Assembly (NCBI RefSeq): GCF_965137005.1
Contig: NZ_CBCRXM010000002.1
Location: forward strand, 264,858 to 328,857
DNA length: 64,000 bases
Source of the DNA: Sphingomonas_O antarctica
GTDB lineage: Bacteria; Pseudomonadota; Alphaproteobacteria; Sphingomonadales; Sphingomonadaceae
Direction: 5' to 3'
The notes under the pieces were generated by a model. The model was not told the DNA's origin. It saw nothing but the letters and a program-made list of their open reading frames with translations, and made no database searches. The position numbers were made by a program, and so were the translations under genes. Of the stretch, positions 8,046 to 16,886 are shown piece by piece (within the stretch, counting starts at the first letter, position 1; each line of letters begins with the position of its first letter).

Positions 8046-8792
8046 GTGAAGCGGACAGGTTTCCTGGCGGCAATGGCCGCGCTGCTGGTCGGTGCGCCGC
8101 TGTCGGCGATGACCGTGCAGCCGGTCGTGCTCGACCTGAAGACCGCCGGTCAGGCGATGTCGCAGATCATCACCGTCGAAAACAGCTTTGCGACGCCGCT
8201 GCCGGTCGAAATGCGCATCGCCGCGCTCGATTACGATCCCGACGGGCTGAAGGCGAAGGCGGATCAGAAGGACGCCGACGACTTGCTGGTCTTCCCGCCG
8301 CAAGCCCTGATCGCGCCCGGTCAGACCCAGTCGTTCCGCGTCCAATATGTCGGCGATCCGGCGCTGGCCAAGTCGCGGCACTTTTACGTCACCGTGGCGC
8401 AATTGCCGGTCAAGCTGCCGTCCAACCAGTCGGCGATCCAGATCCTCTACAATTTCCAGGTGCTCGTCTCGGTCACGCCGCAGGGGGCCGTGCCCGCGCT
8501 CAAGATCGATTCCGCGACGATCGCCAAGGACACCAACGGCAAGCCGATCCCGCTGCTGACATTGTCGGATCCGAGCAACGCGCATGCCTATCTCTCCGCC
8601 GGGCGGGTGCGCATCACCGCCAGCGATGCGGCGGGCAAGGAAGTCTATCGCCGCACCTTCACCGGCCCTGAAATTCAACAAACTGTCGGGTTCGGACTGG
8701 TCGGCGCGGGACAGACGCGACGGCTGACCATCCCGGCGGAACTGCCGCCCACTGCAACCACCGTCGATGCGCAATTCACGCCCGAAAAATAG
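8046..8792 (+). CDS. Fimbrial periplasmic chaperone (PapD-like, CsuC type)
   Basis: A 248-aa secreted chaperone with an N-terminal signal peptide ending near LSA-MT. The first Ig-like domain carries QIITVENSFATPLPVEMRI, and the subunit-binding strand region is LVFPPQALIAPGQTQSFRVQY, with FPP and the hydrophobic/basic pattern typical of these chaperones; the second domain begins near ALKIDSATI. It holds unfolded pilins in the periplasm by donating a strand. GTG at 8046 follows GGGGAGATAAGG. The 3' end overlaps the usher gene by 26 bases in another frame, which would couple chaperone and usher synthesis. Confidence 0.93.
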   Translation: MKRTGFLAAMAALLVGAPLSAMTVQPVVLDLKTAGQAMSQIITVENSFATPLPVEMRIAALDYDPDGLKAKADQKDADDLLVFPPQALIAPGQTQSFRVQYVGDPALAKSRHFYVTVAQLPVKLPSNQSAIQILYNFQVLVSVTPQGAVPALKIDSATIAKDTNGKPIPLLTLSDPSNAHAYLSAGRVRITASDAAGKEVYRRTFTGPEIQQTVGFGLVGAGQTRRLTIPAELPPTATTVDAQFTPEK

Positions 8793-11268
8793 GGCATTTG
8801 CCTGTAGCGCGGTGGCGATCGGCTGGGCCGCGTCGGGCGCGGCGCAGACCCCGGCGATCAAGACCGTGCGGATCGATCCCGCGGTCGGTCCGTCGGCGTC
8901 GGCGACACGGCTGAACCCCACCGGCCGCGCGATCATCCTGACCGTCGGCGCGATCGACGGTGCGGCGTATCTCGGCGATGTGCCGCTGACGCTCGGTGTC
9001 GACGATAGTATCCAGCTTCCGGCGCAACGCCTGCTCGATCTGCTCCAGCCGCTGCTCGATCCGGACGCGTTCAAGGCGTTGCAGGGCGCGTTCGCGGGCA
9101 AGGACACCCTGACCCCGGCCGATTTCTCCGCATCGGGCGTCGCGCTCAAATACGATCCGCAGCGGCTGCAGCTGCTGGTGACCATCGATTCCGGCCGCCG
9201 CGCCGCGCGCAATCTGGCGATCAGCCCGATCGACCGCGCGCGCGTCGGCGGCTTTGCCAAGCCCGCGGCGTGGAGCGCCTATCTCAACATCCGCGGGTCG
9301 CAGGATTACAACTATACCGGCAATTTCAGCGACGGCTTCGGCAAGCCCGTGTTCTTCCTCGACGGTGCCACGCGCGTCGGCCAGGTCGTGGTGGAGGGCG
9401 AAGGGGTCTACCAACCCGGCGCGGCGACCAGGGATTTTCAGCGGCTGGGCACGCGCGCGGTGTACGACAGCCAGACGCTGGTCGCGCGGTTCACCGCCGG
9501 CGATCTGCAGACCGTGTCGCGCGGCTTTCAATCGGCGCCCGACATTGCCGGCGTGTCGATCTTCCGCTCCTATTCGGTGCTGCAGCCGCAACAGGTCGTG
9601 CGCCCGCGCGGCGACCGGAGTTTTCAGCTCGACCGCCCGGCCACCGTCGAAGTTCAGGTCAACGGCCAGATCGTCCGCCGCCTCGCGCTGCAGCCCGGCA
9701 CCTACAATCTCCGCGACTTCCCGTTCACGCAGGGGGCCAACGATATCCGCCTCGCGATCCTCGACGATACCGGACGGACGCAAAGCCTGCGCTTCAACCT
9801 GTTTCTCGACCAGTCGCAGCTCGGCCCAGGGCTGAGCGAGTTCGGACTCTACGCCGGCGTGCTCGCGCCGCTCGGCCTCAACGGCCCGAACTACACCAAC
9901 AACCCCGCCCTCAGCGGCTTTTACCGTCGCGGCATCAGCGACAGCCTGACCCTGGGCTTCAACACCCAGGCCGACAAGTTCGGCCAGCTTGCCGGTGTCG
10001 AAGCGGTGATCGCCTCCAGCTTCGGCACCATCGCCACCAATGCCGCCGTCAGTCATGTGCGCGGCTATGGCGCGGGCCTCGCCACCGTCACCAGTTTCCA
10101 GCGGTTGATTCAGCGTTCGGGCGGCCGCACCGACAGCCTGACGCTGAGCCTCGAGACGCGCAGCCGCAATTTCGGGCCGATGGGCACGTTGATCCCGTCC
10201 AATCCCTATCGCTACGAAATCGGCGGCAATTACTCGCATGCCTTTACCGACGATTTCTTTGCCGGGCTCGATGCGCGCTATTCCCGCGCGCGCTTCGGCT
10301 TTACCAACAGCCAGACCTATCGCGCCTCCGCCGGTCTGCGCCTCAGCCAGCGCCTCAGCCTCAGCGCCGACGCGCGCTATGAAAAGGACGAACGCGGCAG
10401 CCGCGTCGCCGGATTGTTCTCGATCACTGCGCGGCTCGGCAAATTTTCGTCGGCGCGCGCCGATTACGACACGCGCGACAACCGCGCGCGCCTTTCGTAC
10501 CAGACCCTCAACGGCCAGGGCGTCGGCAGCTATAATCTGACCGCCGATGTCGAACGCAGCGACCTGGGCAGCGGCGCCAGCGTCAACGCCAATTACTTCA
10601 CCAACCGCGCCGAACTGGGCTTCAGCCATTTCGGCACGTTCGACACCAATTTCGGCGCGTCGCGTGAGCAGCGCACGTCGGTCCGCGCCGCGACCTCGAT
10701 CGCCTTTGCCGATGGCGCGGTGTCGGTCGGCCGTCCGATCTACGACAGCTTTGCGATCGTCAAACCCTATGCGTCGCTCAAGGGTGCCGACATCATCCTC
10801 GATCCGGCAATCAGCGGCTACACCGCCGCCACCGGCATGCTGCACGCCGCGACACACCCGAGCCTCAGCGCCTATGCCGAACGCACGGTCGCCGTCGATG
10901 CGCCCAATGCGCCGCCCGGCACCGACCTTGGCCAGGGCTCGTTCCGCGTCTTCCCGCCCTATCGTTCGGGGTACAAGATCGTCATCGGTTCCGCCTACAG
11001 CATCACCGCGCTCGGCAATCTGCTCGATGCCGCCGGCGGACCCGTGGCGCTGGTCACCGGCACCGCCACCGAACTGGCGCATCCCGACCATACGCCGCTC
11101 ACCGTTTTCACCAATCGCGAAGGCCGCTTCGGGCTGGCGGGCCTCGCGCCGGGCAAGTGGCGCATCGAAATGCTCGACGACGATCGCTCGGTGTTCGATT
11201 TCGAGATCGGAAAAACCGCGACAGGCGTGGTGCAATTGGGCAAGCTTGGCGCGGTAAAGGGTCGATGA
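8767..11268 (+). CDS. Fimbrial outer-membrane usher (CsuD type)
   Basis: An 833-aa outer-membrane usher. A short signal region (FACSAVAIGWAASGAAQ) precedes an N-terminal periplasmic domain. The beta-barrel follows from about residue 170, rich in alternating strands and aromatic residues (RGSQDYNYTGNFSDGFG), with the plug region near LDRPATVEVQVNGQIVRR and GTYNLRDFPFTQGANDIRL, both typical usher motifs. The C-terminal domain ends with a carboxypeptidase-regulatory-like fold (FTNREGRFGLAGLAPGKWRIE). It forms the secretion pore and orders subunit polymerisation. Its stop lies inside the ATGATGA that starts the tip-adhesin gene. Confidence 0.95.
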   Translation: MRNSRPKNRAFACSAVAIGWAASGAAQTPAIKTVRIDPAVGPSASATRLNPTGRAIILTVGAIDGAAYLGDVPLTLGVDDSIQLPAQRLLDLLQPLLDPDAFKALQGAFAGKDTLTPADFSASGVALKYDPQRLQLLVTIDSGRRAARNLAISPIDRARVGGFAKPAAWSAYLNIRGSQDYNYTGNFSDGFGKPVFFLDGATRVGQVVVEGEGVYQPGAATRDFQRLGTRAVYDSQTLVARFTAGDLQTVSRGFQSAPDIAGVSIFRSYSVLQPQQVVRPRGDRSFQLDRPATVEVQVNGQIVRRLALQPGTYNLRDFPFTQGANDIRLAILDDTGRTQSLRFNLFLDQSQLGPGLSEFGLYAGVLAPLGLNGPNYTNNPALSGFYRRGISDSLTLGFNTQADKFGQLAGVEAVIASSFGTIATNAAVSHVRGYGAGLATVTSFQRLIQRSGGRTDSLTLSLETRSRNFGPMGTLIPSNPYRYEIGGNYSHAFTDDFFAGLDARYSRARFGFTNSQTYRASAGLRLSQRLSLSADARYEKDERGSRVAGLFSITARLGKFSSARADYDTRDNRARLSYQTLNGQGVGSYNLTADVERSDLGSGASVNANYFTNRAELGFSHFGTFDTNFGASREQRTSVRAATSIAFADGAVSVGRPIYDSFAIVKPYASLKGADIILDPAISGYTAATGMLHAATHPSLSAYAERTVAVDAPNAPPGTDLGQGSFRVFPPYRSGYKIVIGSAYSITALGNLLDAAGGPVALVTGTATELAHPDHTPLTVFTNREGRFGLAGLAPGKWRIEMLDDDRSVFDFEIGKTATGVVQLGKLGAVKGR

Positions 11269-12326
11269 TGAAGTTACGCGCGTTCCTCGGTGGCGTCGTC
11301 CTGCTCGCAGCTTCGGCGGCGGGCGCGGCGGGCCGCTGCGATATCGAAAGTTCGACCGGCGGCACGTCGTCGGCGACCTATGATCCGTTCAGCGCCAGCC
11401 CGACCATCGCCAACATCAACGGCGTCCAGATGATTCGCCTGCGCGGCACCGGCGGCGAACTGGCGACCCAGATTACCTATTATCTCAAGGCGCGCGCGAC
11501 CGGCTTCGACGGATCGACGCTGCAAGTCGTTTCGGGCAGCGGCGGGGGCGGCAATGGGGAGGGGTATAACAACAATATCCTCGTCGCCGCGAACGGCGCG
11601 CCGCCACCGCTCAACAACAATTCGCCGCCGCCCGCGGGCACCTTCAAATGGAATTTCGGCAACAGCAACGGGTCCGCCGGGTTCACGCTCAATTACCGCC
11701 TGACGCTGCCCGCCGGGCTCGACACCGCGTCCTCGACGCAATTGGTGTTCGACCTCTATTACCGCTGCAAGGCGCGCTCGCTGGACGGGACGCAGACGTT
11801 CGACGATACCGGCATGATCCCCGGCGCACTCGGCCTCAACCTCACCGTGCGCAACGCGCTGCAAGCCTATTTCAACGGCCAGGCCTCGGCCAACACGCTG
11901 TCGTTCGATTTCGGCGAAGTCGGCGCGACCGGCACCGCCACCGTCGCGGGCACCCCGGCCAGCTATACGCGCAGCGGCTTCATCAATGTGCGCAGTTCGG
12001 GCGCGTACAGCGTGTCGCTCGCCTCCGACAATAATTTCCGCCTGACCTATCCCGGCGGCAATCCGGCCACCCCCGCGCAATCGCTGACCTATTCGGCGAC
12101 GCTGCTCGGGCAAACGCGCAGCGGCTCGTCGGGCAGCGGTGCGGCGGTCTCCCCGATCACGCGCCAGTGCCTCCGCGCCGGTGTGCCCGCGCCGGGCAAC
12201 CAACTGCCGCTGTCGGTGACGCTGACCGAAGGCGGCACGACCAAGACGCCGGCGCCGGTCTATGCCGACCGGCTGGTCATCACCATCGCCCCGATCGTCT
12301 CGACGGCCGTGACCAGCTGTCCGTAA
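11265..12326 (+). CDS. Spore coat U domain tip adhesin (CsuE-like)
   Basis: A 353-aa secreted protein with signal peptide (MMKLRAFLGGVVLLAASAAGAAG). It has two domains: a variable N-terminal half with a Gly/Asn/Pro-rich linker (about residues 90-125), and a C-terminal spore coat U domain from about residue 195 ending YADRLVITIAPIVSTAVTSCP. Being last in the operon, two-domained and longer than the other subunits matches CsuE, the surface-binding tip adhesin of Csu pili. ATG at 11265 overlaps the usher stop; an upstream in-frame start at 11157 would lie deep in the usher gene. Binding target unknown. Confidence 0.85.
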   Translation: MMKLRAFLGGVVLLAASAAGAAGRCDIESSTGGTSSATYDPFSASPTIANINGVQMIRLRGTGGELATQITYYLKARATGFDGSTLQVVSGSGGGGNGEGYNNNILVAANGAPPPLNNNSPPPAGTFKWNFGNSNGSAGFTLNYRLTLPAGLDTASSTQLVFDLYYRCKARSLDGTQTFDDTGMIPGALGLNLTVRNALQAYFNGQASANTLSFDFGEVGATGTATVAGTPASYTRSGFINVRSSGAYSVSLASDNNFRLTYPGGNPATPAQSLTYSATLLGQTRSGSSGSGAAVSPITRQCLRAGVPAPGNQLPLSVTLTEGGTTKTPAPVYADRLVITIAPIVSTAVTSCP

Positions 12327-12575
12327 CTATGCCCCCACTGGCGGGGTCCTGGTCGCCAAAACCAACGCTGGCGATGAAAAGCGGACTGTCCGCTAACGAC
12401 CCAATAGCGGACGCTCCCTCCAATTTGGAGAGTCGCCATGCACAGAAAGACCAAGGTGCACGTGCCAAATTGGTACAGCGTAATGGTCTCAGCACTCTTG
12501 TCCGCTATCTTAATATTTCCAAGATGATAGGGTCCGCAAGTTAGTCTCCCAGCCGGGCGGCTGCGGAGGGGCATT
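12327..12575 (+). other. Intergenic region with two short palindromes
   Basis: The 250 bases between the fimbrial operon and the PEP-CTERM gene contain a perfect 7-bp inverted repeat AGCGGAC-T-GTCCGCT (12380-12394), a further AGCGGAC half at 12406, and CTCCAA-T-TTGGAG (12418-12430). These look like operator or small hairpin elements. The part after 12440 is less GC-rich than its surroundings and holds a small reading frame listed separately. No clear sigma-70 pair stands out. Confidence 0.35.
12438..12527 (+). CDS. Possible 29-aa small membrane peptide or leader peptide
   Basis: A short reading frame preceded by GGAGAG (12428-12433), five bases before its ATG. It encodes a basic N-terminus (MHRKTKVHVPN) and then one hydrophobic stretch, WYSVMVSALLSAILIF, ending PR. 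The basic head with a single hydrophobic helix is the usual form of small inner-membrane proteins. It lies 48 bases upstream of the PEP-CTERM gene on the same strand. No homologue is recognised, and it could be chance. Confidence 0.3.
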   Translation: MHRKTKVHVPNWYSVMVSALLSAILIFPR

Positions 12576-13607
12576 ATGAACAAGTATATCGTGTCGGCGC
12601 TCGCATTTGCGTGCGCCGCCGCCGCCATTCCGGCTCAGGCCGCCGAATATTTCACGACCTACACGAGTAATTCGGGTCCCTCGACCGTCGCATCCATGTG
12701 GTTCACGGCATCCGACGTGGTCAACAGCAAGGGCGGTTATGACATCACGGGAATCCGCGGCGACGTGAACGGTGACGCCATCGTCAGCCTCGAGCCGAAT
12801 CCCAAGCAGCCCGGACTGGCGCTGTCAGCCAGCCGTCTCTGGAATTTCGACAACGTGCTGTATGGCAACGGGCCGCTGCTCGATACCGATGGTGCCGTGT
12901 TTCAGACCTTTAGCGGTCGCGAATACAATATCTGGAACGAAGCCGCCGGGCTCTACAAGATGGTGAGCTATCAGAAGACCGCGACCGGAGCCTATAACGA
13001 CCGCATCCCAACTCTGGGCACGATCAGTGCGGCGGCTCCGCCGCCTGTGGCCGATCCGACGCCGCCAACGGGACCGACCACGCTCGATTTCGAAGATGCG
13101 CGGACATATGCCGACAGCTCCATCAAGACACAGGGATTCAAGTTCGTCAGTGCGACCTGCTGCGAATTCGCCTTCGGCGTTTCAAGCACAGGCGCCAGCA
13201 ATGACACGCGGCGCATGATCTACAATGGCGCCCCGGTCACAATGGCGACAGTCGACGGCAGTCATTTCAACGCGACAAGCATCGACGCCGGGCTGGGATC
13301 GTATTTCACGCCAGGTCAGGCTTATTCGATCATGCTGAGTGGAACTCGCGCCGATGGGTCGCAAGTCACGCAAGCGCTCGACGTCACGGACACGTTCAGC
13401 ACCTATGCGCTCCACAATTTCGACAATCTGGTGTCGTTGCAGTTCGGGCATCCAGGGGGCGGCTTCTATTTCACCTTCGACAATCTCGCGGTCAGCCCGT
13501 TTTCCGCAACGCCCGAACCGGCGGCATGGGCGATGATGCTGGTCGGCTTCGGCGCGATGGGTGGTGCGATGCGCCGCCGCAAGCGGACCGCTGTCATCTT
13601 CGCTTAA
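12576..13607 (+). CDS. PEPxxWA-CTERM sorting domain protein
   Basis: A 343-aa exported protein. It has a signal peptide (MNKYIVSALAFACAAAAIPAQA, 22 residues, cleaved before AEYF) and a C-terminal sorting signal: PEPAAWAMMLVGFGAMGGA followed by the basic end MRRRKR. In the PEP-CTERM/exosortase system this tail is recognised in the membrane and removed, releasing the protein to the surface or extracellular matrix. The central part (residues ~170-320) resembles the beta-rich domains of other PEP-CTERM proteins and has no catalytic motif I recognise. The ATG follows GGAGGGG. A terminator follows the stop. The processing exosortase is not in the window. Confidence 0.88.
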   Translation: MNKYIVSALAFACAAAAIPAQAAEYFTTYTSNSGPSTVASMWFTASDVVNSKGGYDITGIRGDVNGDAIVSLEPNPKQPGLALSASRLWNFDNVLYGNGPLLDTDGAVFQTFSGREYNIWNEAAGLYKMVSYQKTATGAYNDRIPTLGTISAAAPPPVADPTPPTGPTTLDFEDARTYADSSIKTQGFKFVSATCCEFAFGVSSTGASNDTRRMIYNGAPVTMATVDGSHFNATSIDAGLGSYFTPGQAYSIMLSGTRADGSQVTQALDVTDTFSTYALHNFDNLVSLQFGHPGGGFYFTFDNLAVSPFSATPEPAAWAMMLVGFGAMGGAMRRRKRTAVIFA

Positions 13608-13619
13608 CAGGATTAAAAA

Positions 13620-13647
13620 GGGCGTCGCTGAAATCGCGGCGCCCTTT
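13620..13647 (+). terminator. Rho-independent terminator after the PEP-CTERM gene
   Basis: A 9-bp stem GGGCGTCGC / GCGGCGCCC with one G-T pair and a seven-base loop, preceded by a run of A (13614-13619) and followed by TTT. It lies 12 bases after the stop codon. Confidence 0.75.
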
Positions 13648-13781
13648 GTATGTCAGCTGACCACCCAATAATGGCCGTTCCAGCTCCCCAACCATAAGCT
13701 GCATTGCCAGGTGTCGAAGTCGCAAAACGACATTATGACCGCGCGGCAGCCTAGCCCTCAACCCAACACCAACCAAAGCCT

Positions 13782-13821
13782 TCGTCATTCCCGCGAAGGA
13801 CTCTTTCGCGGGGGTGACGAA
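13782..13821. repeat. REP-like palindrome
   Basis: An imperfect inverted repeat, CGTCATTCCCGCGAA facing TTCGCGGGGGTGACG across a short loop. It lies between the convergent PEP-CTERM and M20 peptidase genes and may also end transcription in both directions. The CGTCA-CCCG form matches the REP family seen elsewhere in the window. Confidence 0.6.
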
Positions 13822-13860
13822 ATCCGGATCTGGATTGAGCGGATCGCCGCGCGAACCGTC

Positions 13861-15279
13861 CTATTTCCCTGCCAACTCCGTCATCATGATCTTCCAGTGC
13901 GCCACGCTGTCGTCCAGCGCGGCGACCGGCAGGCGTTCGTCCTTGCCATGCGCGCGCAGATCCGCGGGGACGCGGACCCAGGCGCCGGCCACGCCATAGA
14001 CCGGCACACCGGCGACGCGGAACGGGCGCGCATCCGACGCACCGGTCGACATTTCGGGGAAGATCGGCATGCCCGGATGCAGCGTCGTGACGGCCTTGGT
14101 ATAGGCGGCGGTCACATCGGGGCGCAGCGGTGATGCGAGCGAGGCGACGTAATCGTCGTTGCGCGTCACGACGACGCCGGGATCGGCGACCAGCTTGCTC
14201 AACTCCGCCTGCACCGCATTCGGATCGACGCCCGGAATGATCCGGCAATTGACCATCGCCGTCGCCAGTTGCGGCAGGGCATTGTCGGCATGCCCGCCGA
14301 ACAGCCGCGTCGGCACGCAACGCGTTCGCGTCAGGCCGACATAGGTGTCGTCGGCCTCGACCACGTCGGCGGCGGCATCGTCGCCTGCCAGCCATTTGCC
14401 GATGCTGGCGCGCATGTCGGGGCGCGGGTCGATCTTGGTCATCGCGGTGAAATAGGCGCGCGACGTTTCGTTGAGCGTCGGCGCAAAGCGATACGCCTCG
14501 AGTTTGTCGAGCGCGTGCGCCAGTTGATAGATCGCATTGTCCTTGCGCGGCTTCGACGAATGCCCGCCGCGATTGCGAACCGTGAAGGTATAGCCGGCAA
14601 AGGTCTTTTCCGCCGTCTGCAGCGACGCACCCAGCGGCTTGTCGTCCATCGTATACCCGATCCCGCCGCCATCGGCGTTCAGCCCGAATTCGGGACTGCC
14701 CATCGCCGCCAGCCATTCGGTTGCGCCCTTGTTGGCGCCGATGCCATTGGTTTCCTCGTCACCGGTGAAGAACACCACGATATCGCGCTTGGGCTTCCAT
14801 CCGCTCGCCTTCAGGTCGAACATCGCCTGCGCGATGGAGGTGATGCCCTCCTTCATGTCGGTCGTGCCGCGGCCGTAATAATAGCCGTCCTTTTCGGTCA
14901 GCACGAACGGGTCGGTCGTCGAATCCTCGCGCTTGGCCTCGACCACGTCCATATGCCCCATCAACAGGATCGGCTTGGCCTTCGCGCCCGGCGCGCGCCA
15001 TGTGACCATCAACGCGGCGGTGTTGTCCTTCTGTGTCCCGTCGGCGTTGGTGGTGGCATAGGGCAAAACCTTCACATCGGCATCGGCAAAGCCGGCCTTG
15101 CGAAACTCGCCGGCCAGGTAATTCGCCATCTCCGGCACCTTGCCGCGCCCCAGCACCGTCGGCGTGTTGATGATATGTTCGAACATCACCTTCGTCGCGT
15201 CGTGGCGCGCCGGGCTGATCGGGGCGGCGGTCGCATTCGTGGCGATCGTCGCGGTGGCGGCAAGCAGCATGGCCTTCAT
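13861..15279 (-). CDS. M20/M25/M40 family metallopeptidase, secreted
   Basis: A 472-aa zinc exopeptidase with a signal peptide (MKAMLLAATATIATNATA). Metal-binding and catalytic motifs are visible in order: LLMGHMDVVEAKRED (first His and catalytic Asp), GRGTTDMKEG (bridging Asp), TGDEETNG (catalytic Glu and metal Glu) and NADGGG; a dimerisation domain follows near residues 220-330. It would hydrolyse peptides or N-acyl amino acids in the periplasm. The gene stands alone, convergent with the PEP-CTERM gene and divergent from the SDR gene. Confidence 0.92.
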   Translation of the reverse strand: MKAMLLAATATIATNATAAPISPARHDATKVMFEHIINTPTVLGRGKVPEMANYLAGEFRKAGFADADVKVLPYATTNADGTQKDNTAALMVTWRAPGAKAKPILLMGHMDVVEAKREDSTTDPFVLTEKDGYYYGRGTTDMKEGITSIAQAMFDLKASGWKPKRDIVVFFTGDEETNGIGANKGATEWLAAMGSPEFGLNADGGGIGYTMDDKPLGASLQTAEKTFAGYTFTVRNRGGHSSKPRKDNAIYQLAHALDKLEAYRFAPTLNETSRAYFTAMTKIDPRPDMRASIGKWLAGDDAAADVVEADDTYVGLTRTRCVPTRLFGGHADNALPQLATAMVNCRIIPGVDPNAVQAELSKLVADPGVVVTRNDDYVASLASPLRPDVTAAYTKAVTTLHPGMPIFPEMSTGASDARPFRVAGVPVYGVAGAWVRVPADLRAHGKDERLPVAALDDSVAHWKIMMTELAGK

Positions 15280-15343
15280 GTGAGTCGTCTCCCTTTATCG
15301 CCCACGCTAGCGCCGGTGCACGCGCGGGGCTAGGTGTCTGTGG

Positions 15344-16027
15344 ATGACGAATATCCTGCTGACGGGCGCCTCCCGGGGCATCGGCGCGGCCATCGCCACG
15401 CGCCTGAACGGTGCCGATGTCCGGCTGCTCGCCGTGTCGAGTGCGGACGGCGATTTCCATGATCCCCTGACTCCCCGGATATTATGGAACCGTGCGATCG
15501 ACGAGCTCGGCCACGTCGATGTGCTCATCAACAATGCCGGGGTATTCGAAGCCGCACCGCTCGATTTGCCCGATGACGATTGGCTCGCGAATTGGGACCG
15601 GACCATGCGCGTCAACCTGACCGCATCGGCCCAGCTGTGCCGCTTCGCCGTCCAGCATTTTCTGGAGCGCGAAGGCGGCCGGATCGTCAACATCGCCAGC
15701 CGCGCCGCCTATCGCGGGGACAGCCCGGCGCATTGGCATTATGCCGCGTCCAAAGCGGGGATGGTCGCCATGACCAAAACCATCGCCCGGGGCTATGCGC
15801 GGGACGGCGTCCTCGCCTTCTCGATCTGCCCCGGCTTCACCATGACCGGCATGGCCGAGGATTATCTGGCGAGCCGCGGCGGCGACAAACTCCTTGCCGA
15901 CATCCCGTTGGGGAAAGTCGCCGATCCGTCCGAGGTGGCCGAAGTCGCAGCATTCGCCGCCCTCCACGCCCCGCCCTCGATGACCGGCGCAGTCCTCGAC
16001 ATCAATGGCGCCAGCTATGTCCGTTGA
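15344..16027 (+). CDS. SDR family oxidoreductase
   Basis: A 227-aa classical short-chain dehydrogenase/reductase. It has TGASRGIG (residues 7-14) for NAD(P) binding, INNAG (62-66), the catalytic Ser119, Tyr133 and Lys137 in the YxxxK pattern, and PGFTMTGM after the active site. Rossmann fold; acts in the cytoplasm on an unidentified alcohol or ketone. It lacks the usual second turn between the first two strands and is slightly short for the family (about 250). Its stop overlaps the prmA start by 11 bases. Confidence 0.9.
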   Translation: MTNILLTGASRGIGAAIATRLNGADVRLLAVSSADGDFHDPLTPRILWNRAIDELGHVDVLINNAGVFEAAPLDLPDDDWLANWDRTMRVNLTASAQLCRFAVQHFLEREGGRIVNIASRAAYRGDSPAHWHYAASKAGMVAMTKTIARGYARDGVLAFSICPGFTMTGMAEDYLASRGGDKLLADIPLGKVADPSEVAEVAAFAALHAPPSMTGAVLDINGASYVR

Positions 16028-16886
16028 AAGCTGGAAGCTGACGCTCCCCTGCACCCGCGCCGAGGCCGAGCTGCTGGCGGTCGCCGATCTTGGCCATCTC
16101 GATCCCGCACCGGTGCTCAACGTCAGCGAGCCGGATGAGAGCAAGCCCGACGCGTGGCAACTCGACGCCTATTTCGAGGGCCGCCCGTCGCGCATCGTGA
16201 TCCGCCGCGTCGCCGAACTCGTCCCCAGCGCGCGGCGCATCGAACCGCGCGCGGTGCAGGTGGTCGAACAAGATTGGGTCACGCTCAGCCAAGGCGGGTT
16301 CGCGCCGATGCAGGCCGGACGGTTTCGCGTGCGCACGCCGGAACAAGCGGCCGCAAGCGGCGATTTCGTCATCCCCGCCGGCCTGGCCTTCGGCACCGGC
16401 CAGCATGCGACGACCAAGGGTTGCCTCGAAGCCCTCGACCGCCTCAAGCGGCAGGGCAAAATCTATCGTAACATGATCGATGTCGGCACCGGCACCGGCC
16501 TGCTCGCCTTTGCCGCGATGCGCCTGTGGCCGTCCGCGCGCGCCACCGCATCGGACATCGACCCGATCTCGGTCCGCGTCGTGCGCGAAAACATGGCGCT
16601 AAACGGGGTAAGCGGGCTCGACCTGTTCGTCGCCGACGGCCTGATCCACCGCGAACTCGTCGCGCGCGCGCCGTACGATCTGGTCGTCGCCAACATCTTG
16701 GCCGGCCCGTTGATCGACATGGCGCCGCACCTCGCCGCCGCACTCGCCCCGCGCGGCACGTTGCTGCTCGCGGGCCTGCTCGACACGCAAGCCGCAGCCG
16801 TCACCCGCGCCTATCGCCGCGAACGGATGATGCCCGTCGCCAGCAGCGGCGGCGAATGGCCGGTGCTGGAACTGCGCAAGCGCTGA
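16017..16886 (+). CDS. prmA: Ribosomal protein L11 methyltransferase
   Basis: A 289-aa class I SAM-dependent methyltransferase that trimethylates ribosomal protein L11. The N-terminal substrate-recognition domain (to about residue 110) is followed by GLAFGTGQHATTKGCLEAL, the hallmark of PrmA, then MIDVGTGTGLLAFAA for SAM binding and VVANILAGPL corresponding to the NPPY-like motif IV of the family. ATG at 16017 is preferred over 16005 because it gives the family N-terminus. The stop abuts the stop of the convergent gene with no gap. Confidence 0.95.
   Translation: MSVESWKLTLPCTRAEAELLAVADLGHLDPAPVLNVSEPDESKPDAWQLDAYFEGRPSRIVIRRVAELVPSARRIEPRAVQVVEQDWVTLSQGGFAPMQAGRFRVRTPEQAAASGDFVIPAGLAFGTGQHATTKGCLEALDRLKRQGKIYRNMIDVGTGTGLLAFAAMRLWPSARATASDIDPISVRVVRENMALNGVSGLDLFVADGLIHRELVARAPYDLVVANILAGPLIDMAPHLAAALAPRGTLLLAGLLDTQAAAVTRAYRRERMMPVASSGGEWPVLELRKR

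Noticed and set aside
8776..11235. 819-aa minus-strand frame antisense to the usher
   Set aside because: No domain or signal; composition is that of antisense high-GC DNA, and the plus strand has a clear usher.
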